From Nymphaea colorata (taxonomy: Eukaryota > Streptophyta > Magnoliopsida > Nymphaeales > Nymphaeaceae), in contig NC_045141.1 of assembly GCF_008831285.2 (NCBI RefSeq), forward strand, positions 26,773,315 through 26,837,314: a DNA stretch of 64,000 bases. Direction: 5' to 3'. How positions within the stretch are numbered: the first letter of the stretch is position 1; each line of letters opens with the position of its first letter. Both the position numbers and the translations under genes were made by a program. The notes under the pieces were generated by a model. It did not search any database, was not told the DNA's origin, and saw nothing but the letters and a program-made list of their open reading frames with translations. Shown here piece after piece: positions 1-12,200 of this stretch.

Positions 1-667
1 CACTCAAACTTTTCAGTGGAACAATTAAAGTGGAGGGATAGTCAACAAAATTATCCATCTTGATCAAAATTATTTCCAAAGAAAATAAAGCAATAGAAGA
101 AGATCAATTTTGACCAAAAGGTGTAATTGTGTAAGTTATTGCTCCACTCTAACCTTTTCCATGCGGAGGCAGTTCACTGAATTCCTCCCAAAATTTCACC
201 CTTATTTGTTTATCTTCAAATTAAAGTTAAAAAATAATTTGTCATTGGTCTTCATTTGCTCTTTTGCAATTTTTTCTTATTTTTCGTCCAAATACGTAAT
301 CTTGGTTGTTGAATAAATTAATACTGAGAAAGAGACCTTGCAACTTCTGACGAGTTGAACTTTTCTTCAGAACTTTCCTTTGCATATTTGCTCTCAATTA
401 ATTTGATGAAACAATGGGCACGGACAAACCATTTTTTTCTCTAGTTTTTCCCTTTCTTCGCATCTGTTTGCAGGTGAACTGGTCACTCTCCTGAACACGT
501 CTACGTAGAGTGGAGGTTTCCTTGTTCTTTTATTTAAGCTTCTGGTGGGATAAGATTAATTGTCATTGGTTGTCTCATAATTATTTTATAAACTGTCGTG
601 CGATGATCATAATGAAATGCCCTGATTAATGTCTTTTATCTGCCACTCAAATTTATGGTTGCCACAG
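1..667 (+). other. intron of gene A (5' part of gene lies outside window)
   Basis: AT-rich sequence directly before the first visible kinase exon at 668. In the three complete paralogues the matching intron 12 follows an exon ending in a GTPGYLDPE-coding stretch and is about 0.4-0.9 kb long. No such exon is present here, so this is read as the 3' part of intron 12. The small ORF at 110-316 has no recognisable content. Confidence 0.65.
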
Positions 668-2274
668 ATACTGCGGAACCTGCTGCCTAAACGAGAAAAG
701 TGATGTATACAGTTTCGGAATTGTGCTCCTGGAACTCGTTTCTGGAAAACGACATCTTATTGACGTACCTTCAGGCGAAAAAATTAATATTGCTCACTGG
801 GTACGACGTCAACATAAATTATTTTATTTTGTTATATATAGTACGTTTAGTTGCTGAATCAAATATTGATGGTTGCGTAAGAGCTTAACCAGATATTGTG
901 GAACAATTTTTTTGTCTGCAGATTCTGCACTGCAATATCATGATCTATTCCCACTATAATGGTGGAACACTATAGGTCCGAATAATGTGAAATGTCTATT
1001 CAATGTTTTCAGCAATATGCAACACGAAATGTTTGAATATCGGCTCATGGATCTGTTACCGTCACATTAGATGCAGCTTCATATTAGTTAATGAGAGAAC
1101 GGTAGAACTGTGTCATTGATTTGGATGACAAAAGATCATAAAATAAATGTGTCATTGCTGAACTTGCTCTACTGTGATATTTCACAAGAGAAATTAGCGA
1201 GAATATTTTCCTTTTCCGGACGACCTTCAGAACTTAGGTCCATTTTTTGCCCCAGTGATTTTATGAGCAAGAGAAGAACATTGTGTTTGCCAGAATTAAT
1301 TCCTTGTTTTTTTTGTCTTTTCCAATTATTCATCATCTGCTTTTCGCTCTCCCATTTCATATTGTGTTTGTGAATGGTGCAGTGGCTTTTAGGTTCTCAG
1401 TTTCTTGTCTGCACATTGCTTGTTATTTCTACATGTAGCATATGTAAGAATGGTACATTTTTCTGTTTTTTCTTTTGTGTTTACATTTTCGTTAGCTTTT
1501 TTGTGCTTTCTTGTTTTAATTACAATCTGCTGCTCTTAAAATTGGATACATGATTCCTCGGTCCATCGCTCTATCTCCTCAAAGTAGCACAGTGTTAAGT
1601 ATCAGACCTTCAGTAGTTTGAATATTGGAATGCTACATTTCTTGGCACAAAACCCCTAATAACTAAGACACATAAGAACAACCCCTAACAACTAAAACAC
1701 ATAAGAACGTCGCAGGCTAGATTATTTTAGAGCTGCATATAAATGGGTGGCCTAATTAATGAACTGCATTTTTGAGAGAAGTAACACTCAAAATATGTTG
1801 TGTGTTCAGTTCCAGTATGAATCCACCTTTAACTAGTGGATGCAATACTTTCTGGTCTCTTATCTTCCTCTTGTCAACATTCATTTCCAATATTTCCATG
1901 CAATTTCTGAAATTGATCATGAATTGGTACTATATAGTGCATAATTCTTTGAGCAAGGACTGGATTGATTCGTCGGACATGCCTCTGATTTGTACATGCA
2001 GGTACGACAAAGCGTTTTAGAAGGCAAACATGCAAACATTGCGGACCCAACACTTTGTGGGAGATATGAGGTCGATTCATTACGGAGGGTAGTGGACTTG
2101 GCACTGCACTGCACTAGCGATAAGGGAATCAACAGGCCAAAGATGTGCGACGTAGTAACTGAACTAAAAGAAGCCATTAGGTTGTGTGGAGGAAAGCAGA
2201 TCCAACAGGAATCAGGAAAGGGCAGCTCTTCCCACAATACTGACTCCGACTCTGCTTTCATAGTGCCTCGGTAA
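668..2274 (+). CDS. malectin-like LRR receptor kinase A, last two exons (5' partial)
   Basis: Last two exons, 668-800 and 2002-2274, of an LRR-I receptor-like Ser/Thr kinase; the 5' part is beyond the left edge. The first exon encodes [19 protein letters not shown] (kinase subdomain IX) and ends in a tryptophan codon before gtacga. The second encodes the C-lobe end, with [17 protein letters not shown] and VVTELKEAI, then a hydrophilic tail and TAA. The first exon is 133 nt, exactly as in genes B, C and D, and the acceptors are good (acag, gcag). The tail and 3' flank match gene C, not B or D, so the kinase is of the C type. The intervening 801-2001 is an intron with a diverged counterpart in gene C. 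Whether the upstream exons are intact cannot be seen. Confidence 0.88.
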
Positions 2275-2334
2275 AATTTAGCCCATCAACTGGATTTTCT
2301 TTGTTAATGCTTCCCACCAGGGTGATTGTTTGCA

Positions 2335-2340
2335 AATAAA
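2335..2340 (+). terminator. likely polyadenylation signal of gene A
   Basis: AATAAA, 61 bases after the gene A stop codon, in a 3' flank that still aligns with the flank of gene C, where AATAAA is at 40669. Confidence 0.5.
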
Positions 2341-3709
2341 TGCGCAAGCTTGTTGTCTCGTTTCCTTGTAGAACTTGATTTCATTGTTTCGATCCAAAAC
2401 GATTTCTTACTTAGACATCTTGGTCATCGTTACAGTAAAAGCATTATGAACTTTGGATTGGATTTGATGAGCTGGCTTTGGTTCTGATCTGTATCAAATC
2501 TGATGTAAACTAACGTAGCTTTCTTTTATATGTAAGATATAAAATTGAAAGAAATTGGGTTCAAGGTTGATAAATTAAAACGGCATCGAATCTGGATTGA
2601 ATCTGCTTCAAATGTGACGTTTACATGTAAAGCCCATGCCTTTTTTTTTTTTTTGGGACACTTCGAATCAAGTATGTTTGTGGAACCCCTCCTGATCCAA
2701 TGGCTGGTCCAAAAGAAATACAAAATTCAAAATTGACCGGATGTATCGTATATGAAATCAAATGCAGGAATGACTTAGTCAAAGTCGAAAAAGATATTTT
2801 TATCGTAGCAGAGCTCACATTTCCCAACTGTTCCATATTTAGTAATCTCCCACCGTACACATTGGTGTTTAACATCTTAAAACAATTATTTTATAAGGAC
2901 TCAAAAAATTGCAACTCGAAGCAATTTGATGATAATTTAGATTGTGACTTTTGGTGGATGAAAACTCTTCAGTCTTTGATAATCACTTGGCAGCAGATGC
3001 TCCTTGCAGCTAGCCCAAAACTTTGTTTATGTTGTAAAATCAATAATATGTATGCAATATTTTTTTTCTTAATATTTGTTACGAATTGCAGATGAACAAC
3101 AATCAGATTGATGTATGGGGCATGTGCAAGCACATGCTCCACGGGCCATATACTTGTGAATTCGAAGCGGATTCTACCTCAGAATGCGTCGAATTTTAAT
3201 ATTAACTTCTTTCCTGAATGCCCGGCTGGAACCAATGAGCACGTAAAAATAAAAATATATTTCCAGTGTGTGTAACGAGAAAAAATGGTCGTGTTAGTGG
3301 AAGGTTCGAAGCACAGCTGTTTCAGTCGTGTGCATAAAAGTAAAAGATAGGAGTAAAAAGGCAATATTCGGTATTTGATTGGAGCATGTGGAGCTCCTTT
3401 CTTCTCGCATTTACATATGGAGATTTTGATTTATATGTTATTGGTAATAATAGGAACTAAAACCATAATCTCAAATAGATGGAGATAATTAAAAATGCAC
3501 AAAATGCGACTAATGTGCATAGCAAATGGGAATTCGCGAAAAATTTGACAAATATGAATAACAAATTATCCTCAACAAGAGAAAAAAAAATATAAAATGA
3601 AATACATTTGATTGAAAAGGTAATTTTGTATATTAAAACATCCAATTTTCCACCCACAAGCAGCTCTTTGAGAATTTTTTTTTTATTCTTTTTTGTAAGT
3701 TAGGCGCGT

Positions 3710-3786
3710 GGTTGTTGATTCTTGAAAATCAAGCGGGTTTTCCTTGTTTTGGTTGTTGATTCTTGAAAATCAAGCGGGTTTTCCTT
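3710..3786. repeat. 41-bp tandem direct duplication
   Basis: The unit at 3710-3750 is repeated without mismatch from 3751 to 3786, where the second copy stops short and runs into a poly-T stretch. Each unit carries the short inverted pair TTGATTCTTGAAAATCAA. Confidence 0.9.
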
Positions 3787-4859
3787 TTTTTTTTTCTAAA
3801 TTTAATTTCGGAAAGCAAGAAGAGAAGGCAGGAAAGTAACTTGTCTGGGCAGAAATGACTTCATCAGTTGCCCATAAAATCAGGGATGGACTAAAAAAAG
3901 AAGAAATTCACAGTCCATTTATTGTGTTGGGGGAAAAGATATTAAACATTATAAAGACCTCTAGGTTGACCGTAGTACCTTCATGGAGGCTCTGTTAAAA
4001 AGCAAATACGTTAATATCTCGCTTCCTTACGTTGCTTATCACACACAAAAAAAAAGAACTTCACATGGTTAAACTTTCAAACACATTTTCCTTGCTTATA
4101 AATTTATAATCAGCAGAATATTTTCCTCAGATTCAAAATAGGTGAAAATCGGACACAAATACAGTCATTGTCATTGAGCTTTAGAATAGATTATACATAA
4201 GAAACCGTCAGGTACGCTACAAATTTGTACTCGACAAAGAAAAACTTGCTCCAACAACATTTAAAACTTTAAAGCAAATGATTCTTGTTCATGGCTCAGT
4301 TCTGATCAATATCTGATTTTGAAATCATAAGGTTGTCCCTATGTATGTCTGATTTTGAAATCATGCAGACATGCAGCTAAAGAGTAGGCATAAGTGTAAT
4401 TTGGGTAGACATAATTTACCTTTTTTGTGGATGAACTGTAAAAGAAAAAATTATAAAAAAATGACTATAGATCAAAAGATGTAATAAATAGCGTCTTGAT
4501 TATTGTTTACATTTTGATACTTGTCAACACTTAGTGATCAAAAGATGTAATATGTAGCACCGCACGTCGAGTCTGTCCGGCCGTGCCAAATTGGCCAGTT
4601 GGCCTAAATAATGGGATATTAATGAATCTGATTCATAGTCAAAATTTTTTTTTTTTAATTCTGTCCTTAGGTGGCATGTGTACGTATATGACAACCGGCT
4701 TACAGCAAGAACAAGGCTTTTGGGTTTAGCAATTTAAGTGAAATTTCACCTGCTCTTGCCCAACAAACACGGGAGAAAGCTTGCGGTGGGTGAATCTTAT
4801 TTTCCTAGATAACCATGACTCTTCTTGCACCTAAAAAACATCCTTGCCAAGTGTTTTAG

Positions 4860-5000
4860 GGTGCACACGAGCTGAGTTGAGTTGAGATCTTAACTGAAGC
4901 AGCTCAAACTCGACTTCAATTAAAAATCTCAAGCTCCAGCTCCATAGAATCTGTTGGAGCTCAACTCGATGGTACAGTGTAGAGCTCGAACTTGAGCTCG
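4860..5000. repeat. AGCTCGA-rich degenerate repeat
   Basis: Many permutations of GAGCTCGA, AACTCGA and GAGTTGAG within about 140 bases. The style is the same as in the longer stretch at 29062-29626. This is likely a decayed dispersed element, and its class is not determinable here. Confidence 0.45.
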
Positions 5001-5160
5001 ACTTGCTTAACTAGTTTAATTTGTTCTATTAACTTAACCTGTCTCTTTTCCTTTAACTCATTTAACTAGTTTCTTTTAACTAATTCAACAATGAACCACC
5101 GTCTCACAAAATTTTTTGACTTGTTTTACATTTTGAGCATAAATTTAAACTTTTGTTTGA

Positions 5161-5225
5161 AGTCCAGTCGCGCTTTTACGAACGAAAGTCCAGTCGCGCT
5201 TTTACGAACGAGTTCCAGTCGAGCT
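5161..5225. repeat. 26-bp tandem repeat, two full copies and one partial
   Basis: AGTCCAGTCGCGC followed by TTTTACGAACGA occurs at 5161 and 5187, and a diverged third start (GTTCCAGTCGAGC) follows at 5212. Confidence 0.85.
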
Positions 5226-5658
5226 TGAATCTCAAATCATTATACAGCCTTAAAAGCGTCCAACGGAAAGGGTTTTTGTTCTTCTTGTTCTTCCACTTTC
5301 CTTTTTTTTCAGCTTTACCGGGAAGAACGAACGGCACATCTGCTCCGAAACTCATAGGAGTGGGACGGGTTATTATTGCCATATTGAATTTGAACTCTGA
5401 CAACGTGGTAAACAACTTAACCAACCAGTGCAAACTATATCTAGGTTTTGTTCATTTACCAGATCTTAATAAATAAATCCAAATCCGGAATCCCTATACA
5501 CAGTAAGCAAAAATTTTAGGGTTCCACTTTCACCGAAAACGAGGCATGCTTGTATAACTCAGCGTCGAGCCAAATGACCGCAATACTACAATTTAGAATC
5601 AAGAAACTATACCAATTTTTTCCACCAGCTACCTGGGTTTCTTGACTGCAGAGTTCCG

Positions 5659-6033
5659 CTATAAGGAAAGAGTTAAAAAGTTAAAAAGTAAAAATGTATC
5701 AAATGTGAAAAGGCTGGAGAACATGAATATAAAATTGGAGTTAATAAAGTTTTGTAACCATCGTCGTGGTTGACGAAGCCGTTGCTCCCACTCGGTGTCC
5801 ACAGATATCAATCCGGCGAAGAAAGCCCTGATATAGAACCGAGTAGCAAGCACACTAGCCGTCACCATTGGTCCCAAAGATATCACGGGCAGATTGCCGC
5901 ATGCAGCACAACGAACAAGGCAGTCATTTACAGGGGCACAGAAAGCGATATGTATATCTCCATGTTGACGATTCCATAGCCTGAATTGGCAAACCAAATT
6001 CAAGAGGGAGATGAAGGAGGATAGACAGAACAT
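5659..6033 (-). other. unrecognised 124-codon ORF, doubtful
   Basis: An open minus-strand frame in the spacer, with a middle part of mixed composition (motifs such as CQFRLWNRQHGD and PVISLGPM) rather than low complexity. The ends are AT-rich and probably not coding. I know no family that fits. It may be an isolated exon fragment of a captured or decayed gene, or a chance ORF. No paralogous copy was seen in the window. Confidence 0.15.
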
Positions 6034-6666
6034 CTTACCATGTCGACAACATCCAAATTTTTGAAGGGCAGTGTCGAACTATTTTTGGATCAGAGATTGT
6101 TTTGGTTGCAGATCAAAATATTAGAACGTGAAAATTATTAGGAGGCCGAAAAAGATGTCGAGTACCCGGTTGATCCGCACAGTCATGTGCACAATCATCC
6201 TCATCCTTCAACTCACTAGCCACATATGGCAGCCATTCAATGTTTTTTTTTTTATTATTAATATTTTCAAATATTTATTCTGTTACATACCCAATATCCC
6301 TTTCTGTGAATTACTTACTGCTTCTACTAACTAATTCTTTTTTCCTCCTTCATAGGTCACTTATTTCCGTTTTTTTTTTTTTAAAGAAAAAGCTCTTTGA
6401 GAATCTACTCGTTAAAGTTGAGCAGTTTTTTGAACTTTTTCCTAAATCCAATCTTATCGAGTAGGAAAAGAAACCAGCAATTTAAAGACGCTGGGAAATG
6501 CTGTAACTGTTGTGGTTATTGCCAAACGGCCTCTTTGGAATGTTCTTAATAAGGTTAAGCGCCTTGCACTGGCCATTTCTTCCGCATGGCGACTCACCCT
6601 CTTGAATCCACGCAATGTAGGTTTTGGATTCTTTTAAAAAAAGAAAGAAGCTGAAAAGAATAAGAT

Positions 6667-6836
6667 TTGACTTAATTTTTCGCCTCGTCAGGTCTTGCTA
6701 ATTTATTGTCATGGTTTCTGTCAAGCTCTTCAATCCGCACATTCAAAATGCAAAAACAGCGAATGGAATAAGATTGACTTAATTTTGCTCCTAGTTTAGT
6801 CCGTCTGATTGATTGTTGTGATGTTCACTGACGTAA
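6667..6836 (+). promoter_or_regulatory. gene B upstream W-box cores and TGACG element
   Basis: TTGACT occurs at 6667-6672 and 6774-6779, each inside a repeated AATAAGATT(T)GACTTAATTTT context. TGACGTAA lies at 6829-6836. TTGAC[CT] is the WRKY-binding W-box and TGACG the TGA-bZIP core. Both suit a defence-type receptor gene, but single motifs arise easily by chance. Confidence 0.35.
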
Positions 6837-6900
6837 GAGATTGGCAAGACAATTTCAAAGGGGGATGGGACGACCCTCGAAAAGGGAAAGCTGCACGAAC

Positions 6901-6908
6901 TATAAATA
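6901..6908 (+). promoter_or_regulatory. TATA box of gene B
   Basis: TATAAATA lies 79 bases before the chosen ATG, in a region that aligns with the promoters of gene C and of the relic at 42235. Confidence 0.6.
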
Positions 6909-6979
6909 TAAGTTGCCATTCTCGGTTCTCCTTCATTCATTTCCGTTGTATGTATGTGAGACATCGGATTCTGAATAAG

Positions 6980-9140
6980 ATGTTGAGCACTCTGCGCGCT
7001 CTGATCTTCGGCTCCTTGTTGTGGGAAATATTTCTCCATCTCTCCCTTGCCTTAAAGCAGCCCTCAGGTAAGAAAACTAAAAGATCCTTCTTCATTATCA
7101 TATTGTTGCTGCAGTCTGGCTATCCACGCCTAGGGTTCTGCTAGAACCAAGATCGGCAGAGACTCTTTCTCTCTCAGACACCGATTTTTAAAGATTTACT
7201 TGAAAATTCTGAAGTCGTATGAAAATAATTTTATTTAAAGGCTAAAATTAAATTTTGGTTTTAGCCGCATTCAAGCATATCAGAAAGTATTATTTCACAA
7301 TCTTCATGCTGTACGACTATGAATTTTTTCAAAATTTTTATAAGGCCAAAACAGTTTTTGTTTCCCCTCTGGGTTTAAGGTTTTTGGGATTCTCTACTCA
7401 ACCAAATCCCAATTGAATTTTATAACTTAGCACATACATTGATTTGCGTGAGAAGACCTTCGCCTAGATCTTATAATGTCACTTGCGGAGGGCTAAAATA
7501 AACGGATCTAGGATTGCCGTTCTTATACAGCCTAGCTAACTTGTTACATTGCTGCATCCTATTTTTGGTGGCAAGAGTTGCTATATCATGTCCTGTTTAT
7601 GATTCTGTTGCTTTCTTACTATTTTTTTGTGGGAATAGCAAACTTGTTAGGTTGATGCATCTTATGTTCATTTCCCTGTTGGTGTAGTGTAAATTTGAAT
7701 CCAGGACAGTAAAACTTGTTAAAATATGTGTATCATTTAAAGCTTAAAATCAAATGATCCGAAACCATAAAGGTGCCATTCTATGTACCTGAATTTGAAA
7801 GCATGCACCACTGCACAATGGCTTACCATTCACCAGCACAGACCTGGGCATAGACACAATATGCATATTTAGGGGCAGAACCAGAATTTTTTTTAGGGGC
7901 AAACCAAACGGTTTATCGAACTTATCGGGTATGGCTAAACTAAATCTAAATATAAAAAATACATTACCCAACCAAAAATTTTTAATTTTTGTAATGTAAT
8001 TGGTTGTGACCATTTAAACTTAAATATAAAAGAATATAGAGGCTCAACCTCCAGCAGAATCTTTCGGAAAGACCGAAAGACTTAAAGTTACACCTAAACT
8101 GGTGTACTAAACCTCCAGAACGGCCGAAACCCTCCTAAACAAATTTTATATTTGTTTGTTGTTTATTCGTTTTGTATGAAATTATTGAGGTCTGACATCC
8201 ATCATTATCATTGTATGTTTCATAGATATTGATTTTATGTCGTTTCCCTGGTTCATTCCCTTTCTTTCCCGAGCACCACCTCTTTCATATTTATCTTTGA
8301 AAGATTTTGACCAATAAATTAACCAACTTTTAGAGATTTTGAAGAGAAGACAAGGTAGTGCTTGCAGTTAACTGCTAAGGCATAGATGATTTTTGTCAAT
8401 TGCCTTGTCACCGTATTTTTGGTTTTTGAATTTTCATTTTGTCGGCTCTTTCTCTTTCTCTCCTCTTATTGGCACATATGAAACTTCCAACAAGCACTGC
8501 CAGTCTGCCCCACGCCGTGAGCAAAATGCCCAACAAACAGTGGACCGGGAAGTTCCGACCTAATTCGTTAATGGCCAAGAGAGAGAGAGAAACACCGCCA
8601 GAACAGTAGAACGGGAGAGGGAGACAATGTTCGGACAGGAGAATGGAAGGGCGAGGGCATGTTCATTTTCAAAGAATAATAAGCAAAGGCATTTTGGTCC
8701 AATCAATGACCATTTAACGTTTTCTGTCAAGAAGAACAAGAAGCGGTCCATTGAGAATTAGTTTGTTAACCAGGCAGCGATTTGTACTTTTTTTTCAAAC
8801 ATTGAGCATTATCTCATGAACCTTTCAATCCTTGAGCGGTGTCTTTTGAAACTTTTTTTCTAACTTGACTCATGAGATTTGTGTCTTGCTTCCATTAGAA
8901 AACTTAGTAATATTGAACTCATTTTTAAGATTTTAATGCATCCGGTTCTCATCGTTTGTGAAGTCCAATTTAAAAAGCGGAAGAAACAATACCCAAAAGT
9001 GCTCATGACGTATGAACCGTCCGAACAACACAGATGGGTTGGTTTTCACAATTTGGCAGCAGTCTGGTAAAAAATCTATCGGGCAAATGCAGCTTTTTAT
9101 ATATCAAGTGTGGAAGATGGGTGAAAGCTTCCCACCCACC

Positions 9141-9208
<68 letters not shown>

Positions 9209-12200
9209 CGTACACTCTAAACACTTAATATGTTAAAACGGATACTAATCCCACCCATCAAACCTTATTCTTTTACAAACTAAAAATTGGTCAGTTATAA
9301 TAAGGTGATGGAGTATTTTTGTCAGCTTCCCACCCACTAATACTTGACCACAATAAATATAACCAAGGACCGTGCACCAGATCGAAATAAGTCGATATCG
9401 AAGGACCATTTTCCTGAATATCGTGGCAATCATCCCTTAAAATTCAGGAAAAGAGGAGAAGGGTGCTTTATTATTATGGAACAAGTACCGTCGGAAAAGT
9501 CATTGACAACTGCAAAAGTGGAATGGATTGCAACTCACTCTGTTATATGGATCACCATTGTAAATGCTACTCACTTTCCATCTCCGGCATCACCGAATTG
9601 TTAAGGATAATTATGCTAAGAATTATCCTTCAACCGTTGTCAATGAGACCCCAGCTTACGTTCAACAGCCAGCTTCTCCAATGCGCAATCACAGGGATAC
9701 TAAATCTGCAGTTACATGAATATCCTCCATTTACTATTTTATATTGTATATGGCAAGTGTATCTTAGCTATAACGTCTCTGGAAATGTAACGTTAACATG
9801 TGTCAATATAAATAGACACTCACCCCACACGTCAAGTGTGTGACAGTGAGGCTTTTTTCCATCTTTGCCTTTATCCTAATATGGTATCAGAGCCATATCT
9901 CTAAAGAGTGCTTGCCTTTATTCCTCGTTTTCATTTTCTGCAATTTTCATTTGCTTTCGTCCGATTTATACCTAAATTTGTCATATTGCTGTGAACGCCC
10001 CAATCCTTGCGGAGTTGTCAAATATCTCTAAACAGGAGAAACACCTACTGTTCACGACGACAAAAACTACCGGCGTCATCGAATCCTGCCACTGCAACCG
10101 TCGAGCAAGAGTTCATCAATTTCCAGGCGTCTGGAGATTGTTCCTGCAAAAATTTCAGATCCTTTGGAGATTTCTTGAGGAAGCGCTCAATTTTTTTTAA
10201 GGTCTGCATGTAACCTGACCTTCTGTTCTACTCTGTTTTTTTTGTTTTACTGTGAACTGTCCACAGTAACAAAACTGGCCGGCGTCGGCGTTATCAAATC
10301 TTGGCTTTGCAACTGTCGAGCAGGAGTTCATAAGATTTCCAGGTGTTTGGAAATTGTTCATAGAAATTTTTAGAATTTTTGGAGATTTCTCCAAGAATTG
10401 TTTGATTTCTGAAGTATCGCCTAGTTCTGCCCTGTTTTTTTTTCTAACCTGCTACCATCACCACCGTCTACGGGTGCTTCATCAAAACATCATTCTTTTG
10501 TTTTGGGATTTCCTACTTCTGTCCCAACCATCATCTGCAGGAACAGAGTTGCGACACCAGCAGTGACACCAGTAGTTGTCCTTCCGCTGAAAACCAATCG
10601 CTCTATTTTTGGTTTTGTTACTCATCCATGGCATCTCTTGCTGCTGCACAATGGAACGCTGCATCCAGCTTGGTCTCTATCAAGCTAAACAAAGACAACT
10701 ATCTTTTTTGGAAAGGTCAGATCCAAACTGTAATGCGCTCCCAAGGACTCATGAAATATGTAGATGGGTCAATGTCTGCCCCATCAGAATACATTGAAAC
10801 AGCCAACAACAGGATTGAAGCAAATCCCGCATATGAAACCTGGCATCGCTCAGATCAGCTAGCCTTGAGCTGGATCATGGCAACGGTTTCCGAACAAGTC
10901 CTTGGACAAATTCTCCACGTCGAAACAGCCCACGAAGCTTGGGTCGAATTGGAAAGGTCCTATGGTACGCACACTCCTCTCCGTATCATGATGCTCAAGA
11001 AGGAATTGAACTTTATAAAAAACGATGGTGGGGACATGGTTTCTTACTTAGACCGTGTGAAATCTCTTGCCAATACTCTCGCGGCTGCTGGACATCCAAT
11101 ATCAACACCAGATTTAGTTCAAATTACATTGAATGGGCTTCCCGAAGAGTATGAAAGCTTAGTCACTTCTGTTACTACCAGTACCACCATTGAAAACCTC
11201 ACTTTCAATGGTCTATATGATTTGCTGCTGAACCAAGAAAAGAGAATTCAGATTCTCAAGTCAAAAAGGTCTGTATCCTATACATCCGAAAATACACAAG
11301 TTGCCTTTATGACTTACAGGGGACGAGGTAGAGCTAATTATCGTGGAAGAAGAGGAGGTCGCTTTCCATATCAAGGACGACAAAATAATTATAATCTTTT
11401 CAACGCTGATCCAAACAACAATGGAGGTCAAAACAAAGCAAAATCAATTGTCGAATGTCAATACTGTGGGAGAAAAGGACACACTGCAAAACATTGTTGG
11501 GACATTCCTAAAGCATTTTCTGCCATGACACTTGAAGAAGCCAAAGACGAAGCATGGTACCCAGACACTGGAGCCACAAATCATGTGACTATGGATGACT
11601 CTCAGATGACCGACAAACAAACCTACCAGGGTGGCGAAGGTATAATCGTAGGCAATGGTTCCTCTATTCCAATTTCTTATGTTGGGAATATGGTCATACA
11701 ATCTAATGGTCGCAATTTTAATCTTTGTCGAGTTCTTCATGCACCCCAGATTACAAAAAATTTACTGTCTGTAAGTCAATTCACTTTACAGAACAATTGT
11801 TCTTTTGAGTTCACTCCCTTTGGATTCTATGTGAAGGATCTTCAAACAGGCGAAGTACTGGCACAGGGGTCGAGAACACGGGCAGGATTGTATGAGATCA
11901 GGCCATCAAACAAGCAAGTACTACTGGCAGACAAAAGTCACCGACCTGCGTCGTTTGATATATGGCACCAACGCTTGGGACACACAAATAAAAGGTCGAT
12001 CGGAATTCTCCGTTCCAAAGGTTTTATTCAGTTTTCAAATAAAGAAGATGGAATCTGTGAAGGATGTCTTATTGGAAAAGCTCACAAATTGCCATTCAAA
12101 TCAGCCTTGCACAAGTCGACTCGTCCTCTAGAGCTCCTCCATGTTGATGTCTGGGGTCCATCTCCATGTGAGTCAAGGGAAAATTTCAATTATTATATGC

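Larger units (their letters stand above)
2341..6660. other. spacer between genes A and B, repeats only
   Basis: No gene I can support. It holds a 41-bp direct tandem duplication (3710-3786), a TCGAGCT-rich stretch (about 4860-5000), a 26-bp tandem repeat (5161-5225), several homopolymer T or A runs, and one unexplained 124-codon minus-strand ORF (5659-6033). Confidence 0.6.
7068..9598 (+). other. gene B intron 1, part before the copia element
   Basis: Begins with a good donor (CTCAG/gtaag). It aligns in patches with intron 1 of gene C, for example AAGGTGC followed by CTGAATTT and GCATGCA near 7770-7805 against 30345-30380. It also contains the duplicated segment 8082-8718, a TA microsatellite, and a block shared with the gene C upstream region (about 8960-9035 against 28975-29061). 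Confidence 0.7.

Noticed and set aside
6980-7144. Exon 1 at 6980 as an orphan fragment rather than part of gene B
   Set aside because: Its donor phase fits exon 2 at 16114, the sum of exon lengths is divisible by three, and the distance is explained by the copia insertion. Gene B has no other candidate first exon between 15053 and 16113.
9003-9228. ORFs of repeated Tyr-Ile around 9150-9205
   Set aside because: They are produced by the TA microsatellite.
9463-9843. 126-codon ORF into the copia 5' LTR
   Set aside because: It spans the junction of host intron and LTR, and the part inside the LTR recurs as an ORF at 14809-15009. It is not a gene.
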